From the NCBI RefSeq assembly GCF_018687555.1, contig NZ_CP061296.1, positions 1,627,983 through 1,691,982 of the forward strand: a stretch of 64,000 bases of DNA, given 5' to 3'. The notes beneath the pieces were generated by a model that made no database searches, was not told the DNA's origin, and saw only the letters and a list, made by a program, of their open reading frames with translations. This document shows, in pieces, positions 1 through 10,034 of this stretch. Numbering within the stretch: the stretch's first letter is position 1; the number at the start of each line of letters is the position of its first letter. Source of the DNA: Polynucleobacter sp. MWH-P3-07-1. Its GTDB lineage: Bacteria > Pseudomonadota > Gammaproteobacteria > Burkholderiales > Burkholderiaceae. Both the position numbers and the translations under genes were made by a program.

Positions 1-642
1 CGCTGTTTTGTACGCTATGTTCACGAGCAGGGTCTCTCGAATAAAAATCCACTGCAAGTAGAGGTGGCTCATACTGTCATTAGTCTTAGGGCTCTGGACA
101 ATGGTGATGTCGAGGTAGATATGGGCGCCCCTATTTTTGAGCCCGCCTTAGTTCCATTTAATCCTGAAGGCATTGCTAGTAAGCAAGAGTTTCATGAAAC
201 GCTCTACGCACTACCCATTGGGAAAAATCCCGGCGCTCACGATGATTGGGTTGCTGTTTTATCGATGGGCAATCCCCATGCGGTTCAGGTTGTACTGGAT
301 GTCGACAGTGCTCCAGTTCGTATTGAAGGCCCCTCGATTGAAATGCATCCCGCATTCCCAAAGCGTGTGAATGCAGGCTATATGCAGATTCTCAATCGCC
401 ATGAAATCAAATTACGGGTCTTTGAACGTGGCGCAGGAGAAACGCTAGCCTGTGGCACTGGTGCATGTGCTGCGGTGGTATCCGGAATTCGCCGCGCCCT
501 TTTAGATTCGCCAGTGAAGGTTCACACCCGTGGCGGTGATCTCGAAATTTCCTGGAAGGGAATCGTCGATGGCGTAGCTCAGTCCGTCATCATGACTGGA
601 CCTGCCACCACTGTCTTTGAAGGCGAAATAGAGCTGAATTAA
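1..642 (+). CDS. dapF: Diaminopimelate epimerase, 5'-truncated
   Basis: The reading frame is open from the first base, so the N-terminal third lies outside the window; 213 residues remain. DapF interconverts LL- and meso-diaminopimelate in the cytoplasm for lysine and peptidoglycan synthesis, using two cysteines as acid and base. Both are visible: the fragment starts R-C-F-V-R, which fits the end of the family GNGxRC motif, and the second sits in ACGTGACAA near fragment residue 151. The GNPHAV substrate motif is also present. The gene converges on pyrE with only 3 bp between the two stops. Confidence 0.95.
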   Translation, partial: RCFVRYVHEQGLSNKNPLQVEVAHTVISLRALDNGDVEVDMGAPIFEPALVPFNPEGIASKQEFHETLYALPIGKNPGAHDDWVAVLSMGNPHAVQVVLDVDSAPVRIEGPSIEMHPAFPKRVNAGYMQILNRHEIKLRVFERGAGETLACGTGACAAVVSGIRRALLDSPVKVHTRGGDLEISWKGIVDGVAQSVIMTGPATTVFEGEIELN

Positions 643-645
643 GCG

Positions 646-1314
646 CTACACACCGTACTGATCGCGATAGGCTTTAACAGCAGGCAGATAGTTAGCGAGC
701 TCGGCATTACTGGAAGCAGCCAAAAAACCCATCAGATCTGCCAAGTTTGCAATAGCAATTACCGGCAAACCAAACTCTTGCTCAACAGATTGCACCGCAG
801 ACTGCTTGCCGATATCCGTTGCAGTGCCGGATTTTTCCATTCGATCTAGAGCAATCAATACCGCTACTGGCTCGGCGCCAGCAGCGCGGATTAGATCTAC
901 AGACTCACGCACAGAAGTTCCTGCTGAAATGACATCGTCCACAATCACAACCCTGCCCTGAACTGGCGCGCCGACCAGGGATCCTCCCTCGCCATGATCT
1001 TTGGCTTCTTTACGGTTATATGCATAAGGCACATTGCGTCCTTGATCAGCTAGTGCAATCGCAGTAGCTGCAGCCAAGGTGATCCCCTTATAAGCTGGGC
1101 CATACAACATATCAAACTGAATTTGAGAGTTGCTGAGGGCTTGAGCATAGTAATGACCCAGGCTGCTTAAGCGCTTTCCATCATTGAAACCACCCGCATT
1201 AAAAAAATAAGGGGATAGACGTCCCGCTTTAGTTTTAAACTCGCCAAAGGACAAAACCTTTGCCTCTAAGGCAAAACGAATAAAGTTATCTTGATTAGAA
1301 TTTTCTGAGCTCAT
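646..1314 (-). CDS. pyrE: Orotate phosphoribosyltransferase
   Basis: Transfers phosphoribose from PRPP to orotate, making OMP in pyrimidine synthesis. The PRPP-binding signature VVIVDDVISAGTS is at residues 122-134 and the flexible catalytic loop RKEAKDHGEGG at about 101-111; 222 aa is normal for the family. A GGAGG ribosome binding site lies just upstream of the ATG. The start codon is separated by only 8 bp from the divergent xthA start, so the promoter of each gene must lie inside the other gene or the transcripts have very short leaders. Confidence 0.97.
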   Translation of the reverse strand: MSSENSNQDNFIRFALEAKVLSFGEFKTKAGRLSPYFFNAGGFNDGKRLSSLGHYYAQALSNSQIQFDMLYGPAYKGITLAAATAIALADQGRNVPYAYNRKEAKDHGEGGSLVGAPVQGRVVIVDDVISAGTSVRESVDLIRAAGAEPVAVLIALDRMEKSGTATDIGKQSAVQSVEQEFGLPVIAIANLADLMGFLAASSNAELANYLPAVKAYRDQYGV

Positions 1315-1322
1315 AGGCCTCC

Positions 1323-2105
1323 ATGTTACGCATCATTTCCGCTAACCTCAACGGTATTCGTTCTGCAAGCAAAAAAGGCTTTCTGCCATGGATGCTTGCT
1401 CAAAAGGCAGACTTTGTCTGCATGCAAGAACTCAAAGCCCAACGAGACGATCTCGAAGAAGACATTCTCAATCCCGGGGGACTAAACGGCTTCTTCCACC
1501 ATGCTGAAAAAAAGGGTTACAGTGGCTGCGGTATTTATACCCCCCACCAACCTGATGATGTTCTTTATGGCTTTGGTAATCCTGAGTTTGATGCTGAAGG
1601 TCGCTATGTCGAAGCCCGCTTTAAAAAACTGTCGATCATCTCGGTATATATGCCCTCTGGCTCAAGCTCAGAGGATAGGCAGGTAGCCAAGTTTCGCTAT
1701 CTGGAGGCTTTTTTGCCCCACCTCGTTAAGCTGAAAAAGTCTGGTCGTGAAATTGTGCTCTGTGGTGACGTCAATATTGCCCATCAAGAAATCGATCTTA
1801 AAAACTGGAAGGGCAATCTCAAGAACTCAGGTTTCTTGCCTGAGGAGCGCGCCTGGCTCACCAATTTATTTGATCAAGTGGGCTATGTGGATGTCTATCG
1901 TCAGCTTGAACCAAGCGCTAGTGAAGAGTGCTATACCTGGTGGAGCCAGCGTGGACAGGCCTATGCGAAGAATGTTGGATGGCGGATTGACTATCAAATT
2001 GCTACGCCTGAAATTGCCAGCAGCGCTCTGAAAACGTCGATTTATAAGGCAGAACGCTTCTCAGATCATGCGCCCCTCATTGTTGATTACGACTGGTCGA
2101 TCTAG
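1323..2105 (+). CDS. xthA: Exodeoxyribonuclease III (AP endonuclease)
   Basis: Metal-dependent 3'-5' exonuclease and AP endonuclease of base excision repair. The exonuclease-endonuclease-phosphatase fold motifs are in order: NLNGIRS near residues 8-14, MQELK with the metal-binding Glu at about 36, LCGDVNIAH in the middle with the catalytic Asp/Asn, and SDHAPLIVDY with the catalytic His about ten residues from the end. The length of 260 aa is typical. It is divergent from pyrE and its 3' end overlaps the converging permease gene by 4 bp. Confidence 0.95.
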   Translation: MLRIISANLNGIRSASKKGFLPWMLAQKADFVCMQELKAQRDDLEEDILNPGGLNGFFHHAEKKGYSGCGIYTPHQPDDVLYGFGNPEFDAEGRYVEARFKKLSIISVYMPSGSSSEDRQVAKFRYLEAFLPHLVKLKKSGREIVLCGDVNIAHQEIDLKNWKGNLKNSGFLPEERAWLTNLFDQVGYVDVYRQLEPSASEECYTWWSQRGQAYAKNVGWRIDYQIATPEIASSALKTSIYKAERFSDHAPLIVDYDWSI

Positions 2106-3367
2106 GGCTCGTAAGAGGGATGGACTTCCGTAGTGTCATTCCATGGAGCAATCTTCATTAATAAAAGCATCCCTGGAATAGCTAGAACAAAACACAATAC
2201 AAAGAAATCAAACCAGCCTAGAGCCTCAACAATATAGCCCGTGATGGCATTGATGAAGGTGCGAGGTACTGCAGCCAGGCTGGTAAACAACGCAAATTGG
2301 GTGGCGGTGTAGCGAGGGTCAGTAACCTGTGCAATGAATGAGGTAAACGCAGCAGTTCCAAGCCCCACAGCAAACGCCTCAAACCCAATCACCCAAGCCA
2401 AAACCCATGGGCTTAGACCTACCTTCGCCAAAATCGCAAAACCCAGAATAGCCAGAGCCTGCAAAACCCCAAAGATCCATAAACCGCGGGCAATCGTCAT
2501 TTTTTGCAACCAGTAGGCTCCCAAAAATCCACCTGCTAAGCTGGCCCATAGGCCTGCGTTCTTTGCCACCAAGCCAATTTGGGTTCTCGTAAATCCCAAG
2601 TCCATATAGAAGGGCGTGGCCAAGGCAGTAGCCATCGAATCGCCCAACTTATACAAAAAGATAAATGCCAAGATAGTTAATGCGAAACCCCAGCCTTTGC
2701 GAGAAATAAATTCTTTGAAGGGCTCCAGCACTGCCTCACGCAAAGTGTGTGGTGGTGTGCCGCGCAAGCTGGGCTCAGGAAGCATTAGCGTGACGATTGG
2801 CCCGATTGCGATGAATGCGCCGGTAATCATGAATACCGTAGACCAAGGCAAGTAATCAGAAAGAATTAACGATAGCGATCCCGGCACTAAGGTAGATAAC
2901 TTGTAGGCGTTTACAAAGAGCGCAGTACCTGACCCTAATTGTTCATCGCTTAACCACTCGCGGCGATAGGCATCGACCACAATATCTTGACTGGCTGAAA
3001 AGAAAGCCACTACTGCAGCCAAGCCAACCACAATCCAAATCTCAGAAACGGGATTGAAGAAACCCATTCCCATGACTGCGAGCATCGTAATGATTTGGGT
3101 GACTAACATCCAACCCCGTCGCCTTCCGAGGAAGGGCAAGGGGAAGCGATCTAAAAAAGGCGACCACAAAAATTTCCAAGTGTATGGAAAACCAACTAAG
3201 GCAAATAAGCCAATGGCTTTGAGATCGACGCCCTCTGACTTAAGCCAAGCTGAGAGCAAGTTATAGAGAATGAATAAAGGTAAGCCGCTGGCAAAGCCCA
3301 GAAAAGCACAAGCAATGAATGCTCTGGTATTGCTGGGTGCACTAGAGGCTGTCTGGCTATTACTCAA
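2102..3367 (-). CDS. AmpG-like MFS muropeptide permease
   Basis: A 421-aa inner-membrane protein with about 12-14 hydrophobic segments. The N-terminal FASGLPLFILYNLLSAWLK stretch and PYTWKFLWSPFLDRF motif are characteristic of AmpG, which imports anhydromuropeptides released during wall turnover for recycling. The GRRRGWM loop between helices 2 and 3 is the usual MFS basic loop. It stands alone between xthA and metW. A related SLC33-type acyl-CoA transporter is a less likely alternative. Confidence 0.85.
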   Translation of the reverse strand: MSNSQTASSAPSNTRAFIACAFLGFASGLPLFILYNLLSAWLKSEGVDLKAIGLFALVGFPYTWKFLWSPFLDRFPLPFLGRRRGWMLVTQIITMLAVMGMGFFNPVSEIWIVVGLAAVVAFFSASQDIVVDAYRREWLSDEQLGSGTALFVNAYKLSTLVPGSLSLILSDYLPWSTVFMITGAFIAIGPIVTLMLPEPSLRGTPPHTLREAVLEPFKEFISRKGWGFALTILAFIFLYKLGDSMATALATPFYMDLGFTRTQIGLVAKNAGLWASLAGGFLGAYWLQKMTIARGLWIFGVLQALAILGFAILAKVGLSPWVLAWVIGFEAFAVGLGTAAFTSFIAQVTDPRYTATQFALFTSLAAVPRTFINAITGYIVEALGWFDFFVLCFVLAIPGMLLLMKIAPWNDTTEVHPSYEP

Positions 3368-3382
3368 CAGATTCTGAAATAG

Positions 3383-3964
3383 TTAAGCGCGAGAAATCCG
3401 AAACAGCGCAAGGCTGCCGAAGAGATTAGGCAGTAGCGTGACCTCGCGTCCTTCATGCAGGATGCATTGATCAATCACTTTGAGGCCAAGATTGGATGCC
3501 AGCTTCTCAAAGTCCGCTACCGTCAGCACTCGAACATTTGGGGTGTTGTACCACTGGTAGGGCAGACTCTTCGATACCGGCATATGTCCCAAACCGACAG
3601 CCAGGCGATGTGACCAGTGCCCAAAATTCGGAAAGGAAATAATCGATTCCTTGCCCACCCTGACTACTTCACGCAAAATCTTCTCAGTTTGATGAATCGT
3701 TTGCAGCGTTTGTGAGAGTACAACGGTATCAAAACTATCGTTCTCAAATAAGGCTAAGCCACCCTCAAGATTTTGCTGAATGACATTCAGCCCTTTATGC
3801 ACGCATGAGAGAACTCTTGAATCATCTATCTCCACCCCATAGGCATGTACTGGTTTTTGCTCTTGTAGATACTGCAAAAAGCTACCGTCGCCACAACCCA
3901 AGTCAAGCACCTGACTATTGGGGGCTATCCACTTCGCAATCGCTTGAAAGTCATTCCGTATCAT
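3383..3964 (-). CDS. metW: Methionine biosynthesis protein MetW
   Basis: A 193-aa SAM-dependent methyltransferase-fold protein with motif [13 protein letters not shown] at residues 19-30 and the family segment [13 protein letters not shown]. MetW is known to work together with MetX in homoserine acylation in many proteobacteria. Its start overlaps the metX stop by 4 bp (ATGA), so the two are translationally coupled, which supports the assignment. Confidence 0.94.
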   Translation of the reverse strand: MIRNDFQAIAKWIAPNSQVLDLGCGDGSFLQYLQEQKPVHAYGVEIDDSRVLSCVHKGLNVIQQNLEGGLALFENDSFDTVVLSQTLQTIHQTEKILREVVRVGKESIISFPNFGHWSHRLAVGLGHMPVSKSLPYQWYNTPNVRVLTVADFEKLASNLGLKVIDQCILHEGREVTLLPNLFGSLALFRISRA

Positions 3965-5100
3965 CTGCGTGCCTCATGCATTTGATCAAAATACGCCCGA
4001 ATTAAATGGTGATAACGAGGGTCATCCAGCAAGAAGGCATCATGACCATGTGGCGCATCGATTTCCGCATAACTGACTTCACTCTTATTGCTGAGCAGAG
4101 CCTGCACAATCTCGCGGCTGCGATTCGGTGGAAAACGCCAATCCGTTGTAAAACTCACGACTAAAAATTTTGATTGCACTTCAGCTAGGGCGCGCTGCAG
4201 GCTGCCCTCATAGCGACGCGCTGGATCGAAGTAATCCAAAGCACGCGTAATGAGTAAATACGTATTGGCGTCAAAGTATTTAGAGAATTTCTCACCTTGG
4301 TGACGCAAATAACTCTCTACTTCAAATTCCACATCAAAACTAAAGCGGTAATCGTTTGACTCTCCATCAGGACGTTGCAACTCTCGGCCAAACTTCTCTG
4401 CCATATCGTCATCAGATAAATAGGTGATGTGACCAACCATACGCGCAAGCTTCAGACCAGACTTGGGGATAACATTGTGCGCATAGTAATTGCCGCCATG
4501 AAAATCAGGATCCGACAAAATCGCATTTCGTGCTACTTCATTAAATGCAATATTTTGCGCACTCAGTTTAGGTGTTGAAGCAATGACGATGCAATGATCG
4601 ATACGCTTCGGAAATTGAATAGCCCAGGCCATCGCTTGCATACCGCCTAAACTTCCGCCCATCACTGCTGCAAACTTACGAATACCCAGCTTATCTGCAA
4701 GACGAGCTTGTGTATTCACCCAGTCTTCTACCGTAATGACTGGAAAATCAGCGCCATAAGGTTTGCCTGTTGCAGGATTGCTACTCATTGGTCCAGTTGA
4801 ACCAAAACAAGAGCCCAAATTATTGACGCCAATGACAAAAAAATGATCTGTATCTATTGGCTTACCCGGACCAATCATGTTGTCCCACCAGCCAATATCT
4901 TGTGGGTCATCAGGATTTGGCCCTGCAACATGATGCGATGCATTTAAGGCATGACAGACTAATACAGCATTACTTTTATCGGGATTGAGTCGACCGTAAG
5001 TTTCAATAACTAAATCGTAGCCCGCCAATATGGCGCCACTCTGCAAAGGCAAGGGCTCGGCAAAATGGATAGTATTTCTAGAGAGATGTAACTCGCTCAT
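3961..5100 (-). CDS. metX: Homoserine O-acyltransferase MetX
   Basis: Alpha/beta-hydrolase enzyme that acylates homoserine to commit it to methionine synthesis. The nucleophile Ser150 lies in [10 protein letters not shown]; the Asp in TTDWRFPP and the His in [12 protein letters not shown] complete the triad, and [12 protein letters not shown] is the family oxyanion region. The length of 379 aa is typical. Acetyl-CoA is the usual donor, but MetX enzymes can use succinyl-CoA and I cannot settle this by eye. It lies between slmA and metW with 4-bp overlaps on both sides, forming one operon. Confidence 0.95.
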   Translation of the reverse strand: MSELHLSRNTIHFAEPLPLQSGAILAGYDLVIETYGRLNPDKSNAVLVCHALNASHHVAGPNPDDPQDIGWWDNMIGPGKPIDTDHFFVIGVNNLGSCFGSTGPMSSNPATGKPYGADFPVITVEDWVNTQARLADKLGIRKFAAVMGGSLGGMQAMAWAIQFPKRIDHCIVIASTPKLSAQNIAFNEVARNAILSDPDFHGGNYYAHNVIPKSGLKLARMVGHITYLSDDDMAEKFGRELQRPDGESNDYRFSFDVEFEVESYLRHQGEKFSKYFDANTYLLITRALDYFDPARRYEGSLQRALAEVQSKFLVVSFTTDWRFPPNRSREIVQALLSNKSEVSYAEIDAPHGHDAFLLDDPRYHHLIRAYFDQMHEARR

Positions 5101-5735
5101 TCGGACAGAAGAATACGCAGACTGATGTCAGATGCATCGGTTGGTAGTTTTTTGAAACCACTTCGTGCAAATCGATGCCAGCGCCCTAAAACAAAGCTCA
5201 TCAACATCGCCGCCCGAATGCTTACCTCTTCCTGACTCACCTGAGACCAAGCCCCGCCCTGAGTCTGGGCAATTCGCAAGGCTTGCTTCAAGGAGGCTTC
5301 TACACGATCAAGCACTTGGGTAATGCGTTCTTGCAAACGATCATCCTCTTGCAATAAAGCATCTCCTAAAAGCACACGTGTCATACCAGGATTTTTTTCA
5401 GCAAAAAATAACAGCATTTGCAAAATCCCACGGGCCTGAGCAAGGCCAGACTCTTCTTTTTGGTTAATTTGATTAATCAGCCCAAAGACAGTTTGCTCAA
5501 TAAAAGCAATCAAGCCTTCAAACATTTGTGCCTTGCTGGCAAAATGACGATAGAGGGCAGCCTCTGAAACTTGAATCTTCGCCGCCAAAGCTGCAGTAGT
5601 GACTCGCTCACCTTTGGGGTTTTGCAACATCTCAGCCAGAACTTGCAATATTTGTAAGCGACGCTCGCCAGGGCGCGGACGTTTGCGCGTCTTATCAACA
5701 TCCATATTGCTCGCTGGATTCAAAGAATCTGGCAT
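5097..5735 (-). CDS. slmA: TetR-family nucleoid occlusion factor SlmA-like
   Basis: A 212-aa TetR-fold regulator. The N-terminal helix-turn-helix spans about residues 22-70, with the recognition region [34 protein letters not shown] typical of SlmA, which binds specific chromosomal sites and blocks FtsZ assembly over the nucleoid. It is the first gene of the slmA-metX-metW cluster, as in related betaproteobacteria. The name rests on recognition of the HTH segment; a generic TetR repressor is the alternative. Confidence 0.85.
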   Translation of the reverse strand: MPDSLNPASNMDVDKTRKRPRPGERRLQILQVLAEMLQNPKGERVTTAALAAKIQVSEAALYRHFASKAQMFEGLIAFIEQTVFGLINQINQKEESGLAQARGILQMLLFFAEKNPGMTRVLLGDALLQEDDRLQERITQVLDRVEASLKQALRIAQTQGGAWSQVSQEEVSIRAAMLMSFVLGRWHRFARSGFKKLPTDASDISLRILLSE

Positions 5736-5756
5736 CTCTTATCGCTTATTCAATAT

Positions 5757-6659
5757 CTATCGAGAACGAATCATCGTTCCGAAAGCTTGCTCAGTCAAAA
5801 TTTCTAACAATAGGGAGTGTTCAATTCTGCCATCAATAATATGAACTGAATTCACACCACTCTTAGCTGCATCTAAGGCAGAGGAAATCTTGGGCAACAT
5901 GCCCCCAGAAATCGTTCCGTCTGCAAATAATTCATCAATCTCGCGAGCCGTTAAATCCGTCAAGAGCTTGCCATTCTTATCAAGGACGCCAGGAATATTG
6001 GTCATCATCACCAATTTCTCTGCATGCAAAATTTCGGCCATCTTGCCAGCCACCAAGTCTGCATTAATGTTGTAGGCCTGACCCTCTTCGCTAAATCCAA
6101 TTGGGGAAATGACTGGAATAAAAGCATCATCCTGGAGGGCCTTCACTACCGCAGGATTAATCGCTTCAATCTCACCTACAAAGCCAATATCAATATTCTC
6201 ACCGCGCTTATTTTCATCAGGTACTAATAGTTTTCTAGCATGAATTAAGCCACCATCTTTTCCAGTTAAGCCAACTGCTTGACCGCCAAAATGATTAATC
6301 AACATCACGATATCTTGTTGTACTTCACCACCCAGAACCCACTCAACCACTTCCATGGTTTCTTCATCGGTGACGCGCATACCTTGAATAAAGGTGCCAA
6401 CTTTGCCAATCTTTTTGAGTGCTTCATCAATCTGTGGTCCGCCTCCATGAACCACTACCGGGTTCATGCCAACGAGTTTGAGCAAAATCACATCACGTGC
6501 AAAACTTTCTTTCAGGCGCTCTTCAACCATCGCATTGCCGCCGTACTTAATCACAATAGTCTTACCGTGATATTGGCGAATGTATGGCAATGCTTCGGCC
6601 AGAATCTCCGCCTTCAAAATTGGCGGAATATCGGCGAGCGTAGGCAAGGAATTGGTCAT
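5757..6659 (-). CDS. argB: Acetylglutamate kinase
   Basis: Phosphorylates N-acetylglutamate, the second step of arginine synthesis. The amino-acid-kinase fold motifs are present: [10 protein letters not shown] near the N-terminus, [10 protein letters not shown] with the glycine-rich nucleotide loop, and [18 protein letters not shown] near the C-terminus. The length is 300 aa. It lies 12 bp downstream of dksA on the same strand and may be cotranscribed with it. Confidence 0.97.
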   Translation of the reverse strand: MTNSLPTLADIPPILKAEILAEALPYIRQYHGKTIVIKYGGNAMVEERLKESFARDVILLKLVGMNPVVVHGGGPQIDEALKKIGKVGTFIQGMRVTDEETMEVVEWVLGGEVQQDIVMLINHFGGQAVGLTGKDGGLIHARKLLVPDENKRGENIDIGFVGEIEAINPAVVKALQDDAFIPVISPIGFSEEGQAYNINADLVAGKMAEILHAEKLVMMTNIPGVLDKNGKLLTDLTAREIDELFADGTISGGMLPKISSALDAAKSGVNSVHIIDGRIEHSLLLEILTEQAFGTMIRSR

Positions 6660-6671
6660 CAGAAAAGCGAT

Positions 6672-7142
6672 TTATTCGCCAAATAGTTTTTGACGCAGCT
6701 CGCGACGCTCTTGCGCCTCAAGCGATAAGTTCGCGGTAGGTCTTGCGATTAAGCGCGATAGGCCAATAGGTTCGCCAGTCTCTTCACACCAGCCGTAGTC
6801 TCCTGACTCAATGCGGGCCAGGGCTTGCTCAACTTTTTTCAAGAGTTTGCGTTCGCGATCACGGGTCCGCAATTCAAGCGCATGCTCTTCTTCAATCGTT
6901 GCCCGATCAGCTGGATCAGGAACCAAAATGTTTTCACGAAGATGCTCGGTAGTCTCTGAAGCATTCTTCAAGATATCGTCTTTGAGGGTTAAAAGCTTTT
7001 GACGGAAAAAATCCAATTGAGCGGCATTCATGTACTCCTTCTCGGACATCTTCATTAAAGTGTCCTCAGTGAGTGGGGCACCTTTAACTGCTTTGCTGGC
7101 TGTTTTAGCTGCTGCAGGTTTTGTTGCTGTTTTTACCGTCAT
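6672..7142 (-). CDS. dksA: RNA polymerase-binding transcription factor DksA
   Basis: DksA inserts a coiled coil into the RNA polymerase secondary channel and works with ppGpp. The coiled-coil region lies at about residues 45-110 and the C-terminal DYGWCEETGEPIGLSRLIARPTA block is clear. Only the first zinc-finger cysteine is kept: the other three positions read Thr, Ser and Ala (CEET and SLEA), so the protein should not bind zinc in the E. coli way. The N-terminus carries a Lys/Ala-rich extension of about 25 residues. Confidence 0.93.
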   Translation of the reverse strand: MTVKTATKPAAAKTASKAVKGAPLTEDTLMKMSEKEYMNAAQLDFFRQKLLTLKDDILKNASETTEHLRENILVPDPADRATIEEEHALELRTRDRERKLLKKVEQALARIESGDYGWCEETGEPIGLSRLIARPTANLSLEAQERRELRQKLFGE

Positions 7143-7244
7143 TTCATTCTTTCCTGGGTTTGAAGCATTATTGCCTCATTCTGCCAAAGTTTTGCGACCT
7201 TTTATCAATATTTACTGTGGCGGTGGATTGTATCGGAATCCGGC

Positions 7245-8303
7245 TCAGACCAAGCAGCCTTCTAGGCCAGCCAGCAATGTGTCCTTCGGCAGATCAATCC
7301 CAATGAAGACCATGCGGGTTTGTTTAGGCTCAGAGCCCCAAGGGCCGGCTAAATCGCTGCCCATCATCTGATGAACCCCCTGAAAAACCACCTTGCGGGG
7401 GCTTCCTTTGACATATAAGACCCCCTTATAGCGCAGCATCTTCTCACCAAATACCTCCAAAATCCCGCCCAGGAAGTCTTCTAGCTTTTGATGATCAAAG
7501 GGTTTATCACTACGAAATACGAAAGACTGGATGCGATCTGTGTGTCCTGCGTGCCCATGATGATCGTGTGCATGGTCGTGGTCATGATGATGGTGCTCAT
7601 GATCATGACTGTGGTCATGCCCACAAGTACTGTGATCATGATCTTCTTGCTCCAGAAAATGAGGATCAATGTCTAATTTGGCATTGAGATTGAAGCCTTT
7701 GAGGTCCAGCACCGCATTTAAAGGAACAATCCCTTTGGCAATCCCCTGAATTGGTGCACGGGGGTTCATATGCATTAAGCGATTCTTCAGAGCCTCCACT
7801 TCAGCCTGGCTAACCAGATCTGTTTTGGTGATGAAGATTTGATCGGCAAAGCCTACCTGTCGCTGAGCCTCTTCATGCTCAGAAAGCTGTTGTTGGCCAT
7901 GCTTGGCATCTACCAGCGTCACCACTGCGTCTAAGACATAGTGATCAGCAACATCATCATCCATAAAGAAGGTCTGTGCTACAGGCCCTGGATTGGCAAC
8001 CCCCGTGGTTTCAATGACGACCCGATCAAAGCTGATTTTTTTGTCTTTACGCTCTTGCCAGAGCGCATTGAGGGCCTCAACTAAGTCCCCGCGGATTGTG
8101 CAGCAAATGCAGCCATTGCTCATTTGCACAATATTTTCTTGATGATCTTGAACCAAAATATCGTTATCGATATTTTCCTCGCCGAATTCGTTTTCAATCA
8201 CGGCAATTTTCTTGCCGTGTTGCTCGGTCAAAATATGTTTGAGGAGAGTAGTTTTTCCGCTGCCTAAAAAGCCGGTCAGGATTGTTACAGGAATTAATGC
8301 CAT
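7245..8303 (-). CDS. CobW/COG0523-family GTPase with His-rich metal-binding loop
   Basis: A metal-chaperone type G3E GTPase of 352 aa from the ATG at 8303 (an in-frame ATG at 8318 would add five residues). Walker [12 protein letters not shown] is near the N-terminus, followed by the metal-binding CxCC motif in [12 protein letters not shown] and the NKxD-like TKTD. A linker of about 30 residues is more than half His and Asp, which suggests zinc handling. The C-terminal CobW domain contains [12 protein letters not shown]. Zinc delivery under limitation is the usual role; no metal-regulator box was recognised upstream. Confidence 0.9.
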   Translation of the reverse strand: MALIPVTILTGFLGSGKTTLLKHILTEQHGKKIAVIENEFGEENIDNDILVQDHQENIVQMSNGCICCTIRGDLVEALNALWQERKDKKISFDRVVIETTGVANPGPVAQTFFMDDDVADHYVLDAVVTLVDAKHGQQQLSEHEEAQRQVGFADQIFITKTDLVSQAEVEALKNRLMHMNPRAPIQGIAKGIVPLNAVLDLKGFNLNAKLDIDPHFLEQEDHDHSTCGHDHSHDHEHHHHDHDHAHDHHGHAGHTDRIQSFVFRSDKPFDHQKLEDFLGGILEVFGEKMLRYKGVLYVKGSPRKVVFQGVHQMMGSDLAGPWGSEPKQTRMVFIGIDLPKDTLLAGLEGCLV

Positions 8304-8363
8304 CACAGGTCCATTCAAAATTCAGATTTCCCACAAAGGGAAACTCATATATTACCGAGTTGC

Positions 8364-9356
8364 TTAGCCTTTGCCTACTTTTGCACGTGGGTGGGCTTTG
8401 TCATAGGCCTGAGCTAAATGCTGGAAATCCAAAGAGGTATAAATTTGGGTACTGGCGATACTGGCATGACCCAACATCTCCTGCACCGCCCTTAAATCTT
8501 GGGATGATTGCAAAACGTGACTAGCGAAGCTGTGCCGCATCATATGAGGATGCACATGGGTTGGAAGCCCCGCCCTCATCGCTAGGCTTTTCAGGCGTGA
8601 TTGAACTGTTCTGGGTGATAGGCGAGCCCCATTAGCTGAGATAAACAAGGCGATTGATTGAGTGGCATGAGGTGATGCATCACGCAGATCTCTCCAGGCC
8701 TTCAAGGAGCTCATGGCAGGGACGCCCACCGGGACAGAGCGTCGCTTACCGCCCTTTCCTAATACTGTCACCTCAGCAGCATCCCAGTCCAGCCAGCCGG
8801 CTGACTCTTGTTGGCGATCCTTGCTCTGCAATACATCAATCCCCAACAACTCTGAAAGACGCAATCCTGATGAATACAGAAGATCGATTAGCGCTGCATC
8901 CCGAACGGTTTCTAAATCGTTTTTCTCTTGAGCTTCGCGCACCGCCTGATTAACCAAAGCCAAAGCCTGCTCAACGGAGAGCGCTTTGGGCAATGACTTC
9001 AATCGCTTCGGGGCTTTAACATCGTCTACAGGATTGACAAGCAAGCTGTGCTTTGCTGAACGCGCATCCTTCTCGGTAATCCAGTCGAACCATCCTCGCC
9101 ATGCAGAAAGCCCCCGGGCAATAGTTCTGGATGATTTGCCTTTGGCATGTAACCTACCCGCCCAGCGTCGAATATGCGCATTACTGACTTTCAGCAATTC
9201 AACAGCATCCTCAGCAGCAAAATTTTGCAGAGTAGAAAGATCTTGGCCATACGCCTTTAGCGTATGTGGTGAAAGTTGACGTAATACATGTAGCTCATGC
9301 AAATACTCTTGCATCAGCGGATGAAGCGGCTGAGTTTCAGCTGCTGCTGTCTTCAT
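8364..9356 (-). CDS. xerC: Tyrosine recombinase XerC
   Basis: A 330-aa tyrosine recombinase; with XerD it resolves chromosome dimers at dif. An N-terminal SAM-like core-binding domain is followed by a catalytic domain with the Arg in SGLRLSELLG, the box HPHMMRHSFASH (His-x-x-Arg) and GHASIASTQIYTSL with the His and the nucleophilic Tyr. The ATG at 9356 is preferred over the in-frame GTG at 9368. Its start lies inside the 3' end of the DUF484 gene, the conserved arrangement for housekeeping xerC. It is the only recombinase gene in the window. Confidence 0.93.
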   Translation of the reverse strand: MKTAAAETQPLHPLMQEYLHELHVLRQLSPHTLKAYGQDLSTLQNFAAEDAVELLKVSNAHIRRWAGRLHAKGKSSRTIARGLSAWRGWFDWITEKDARSAKHSLLVNPVDDVKAPKRLKSLPKALSVEQALALVNQAVREAQEKNDLETVRDAALIDLLYSSGLRLSELLGIDVLQSKDRQQESAGWLDWDAAEVTVLGKGGKRRSVPVGVPAMSSLKAWRDLRDASPHATQSIALFISANGARLSPRTVQSRLKSLAMRAGLPTHVHPHMMRHSFASHVLQSSQDLRAVQEMLGHASIASTQIYTSLDFQHLAQAYDKAHPRAKVGKG

Positions 9357-10014
9357 ATGCTTTAACACGATCTAAAGCTGCAGCAGTGAGCTCTGCGATC
9401 TGCTTTAAATAGAAGGCGCCCATATCCGCTGTAAAACGAGTCTCATCTTTGCTAGCCAACAGCAGCACTGCTGGAGAGTGGGGGGTTGATGCGCCCTTCG
9501 CAATTGGTAGGCCAATGGCAACCATACTTTGCCATGCTGGATCAATTGCTGTTTGCGTTGCCAACAAATCTACGCTTGCCGCTGCCAATTCTTTTGCAGA
9601 CCCGCACAAGGGAGTGTCGATCCAAGGACCGAATGCAGAATGGGGTGAGAGCAGTTGCGCACTATCGACCTCAAACACTGCTGCCAACCCCAGCGTTACC
9701 GCACTCTCGACCTCAGCCTTGGTATTAGCGCGCATCAATTGCAACAGCCAAGCAACGAGTGCCTGCTGGGTTTTGTCATTACGGCTGCCAAAATGGAGCA
9801 TCTCACTTAAGCGACGATTCAATTCTTGGTTTTGGGTGCGCAGCAAAGTCATCTGCCGCTCTTGTAAAGAAATCGCGCGATCTTCGTGCGGATGCTTGAG
9901 ACGAATCTCATTTAACAGATTGGCATAGCGCTCAAAGAAACCAGGGGTTGCTCGTAACCACTCTGCTACTAATTCTTCTTGCTCGGCTTGTTTGCTATCA
10001 ATTACGCTCATCAA
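9337..10014 (-). CDS. DUF484 family protein (GAF-like)
   Basis: A 225-aa protein of the DUF484 family commonly encoded directly upstream of xerC. The N-terminal region (ATPGFFERYANLLNEIRLKHPHEDRAISLQERQMTLLR) is characteristic, and a GAF-like domain fills the rest. No catalytic residues are known for the family. It overlaps xerC by 20 bp, so the two are coupled. The function is not established. Confidence 0.88.
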   Translation of the reverse strand: MMSVIDSKQAEQEELVAEWLRATPGFFERYANLLNEIRLKHPHEDRAISLQERQMTLLRTQNQELNRRLSEMLHFGSRNDKTQQALVAWLLQLMRANTKAEVESAVTLGLAAVFEVDSAQLLSPHSAFGPWIDTPLCGSAKELAAASVDLLATQTAIDPAWQSMVAIGLPIAKGASTPHSPAVLLLASKDETRFTADMGAFYLKQIAELTAAALDRVKAYEDSSS

Positions 10015-10034
10015 TCTATCTCTCTATTTTTTCT

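Noticed and set aside
7488..7676. Open frames on both strands across the CobW His-rich region
   Set aside because: They mirror the CAT/CAC/GAT repeats of the His/Asp linker and have no start signals or plausible protein pattern.
8364..9356. xerC as the integrase of the cassette array
   Set aside because: It is in the conserved DUF484-xerC setting 33 kb away and looks like the housekeeping dimer-resolution enzyme. Acting in trans is possible but nothing in the sequence shows it.
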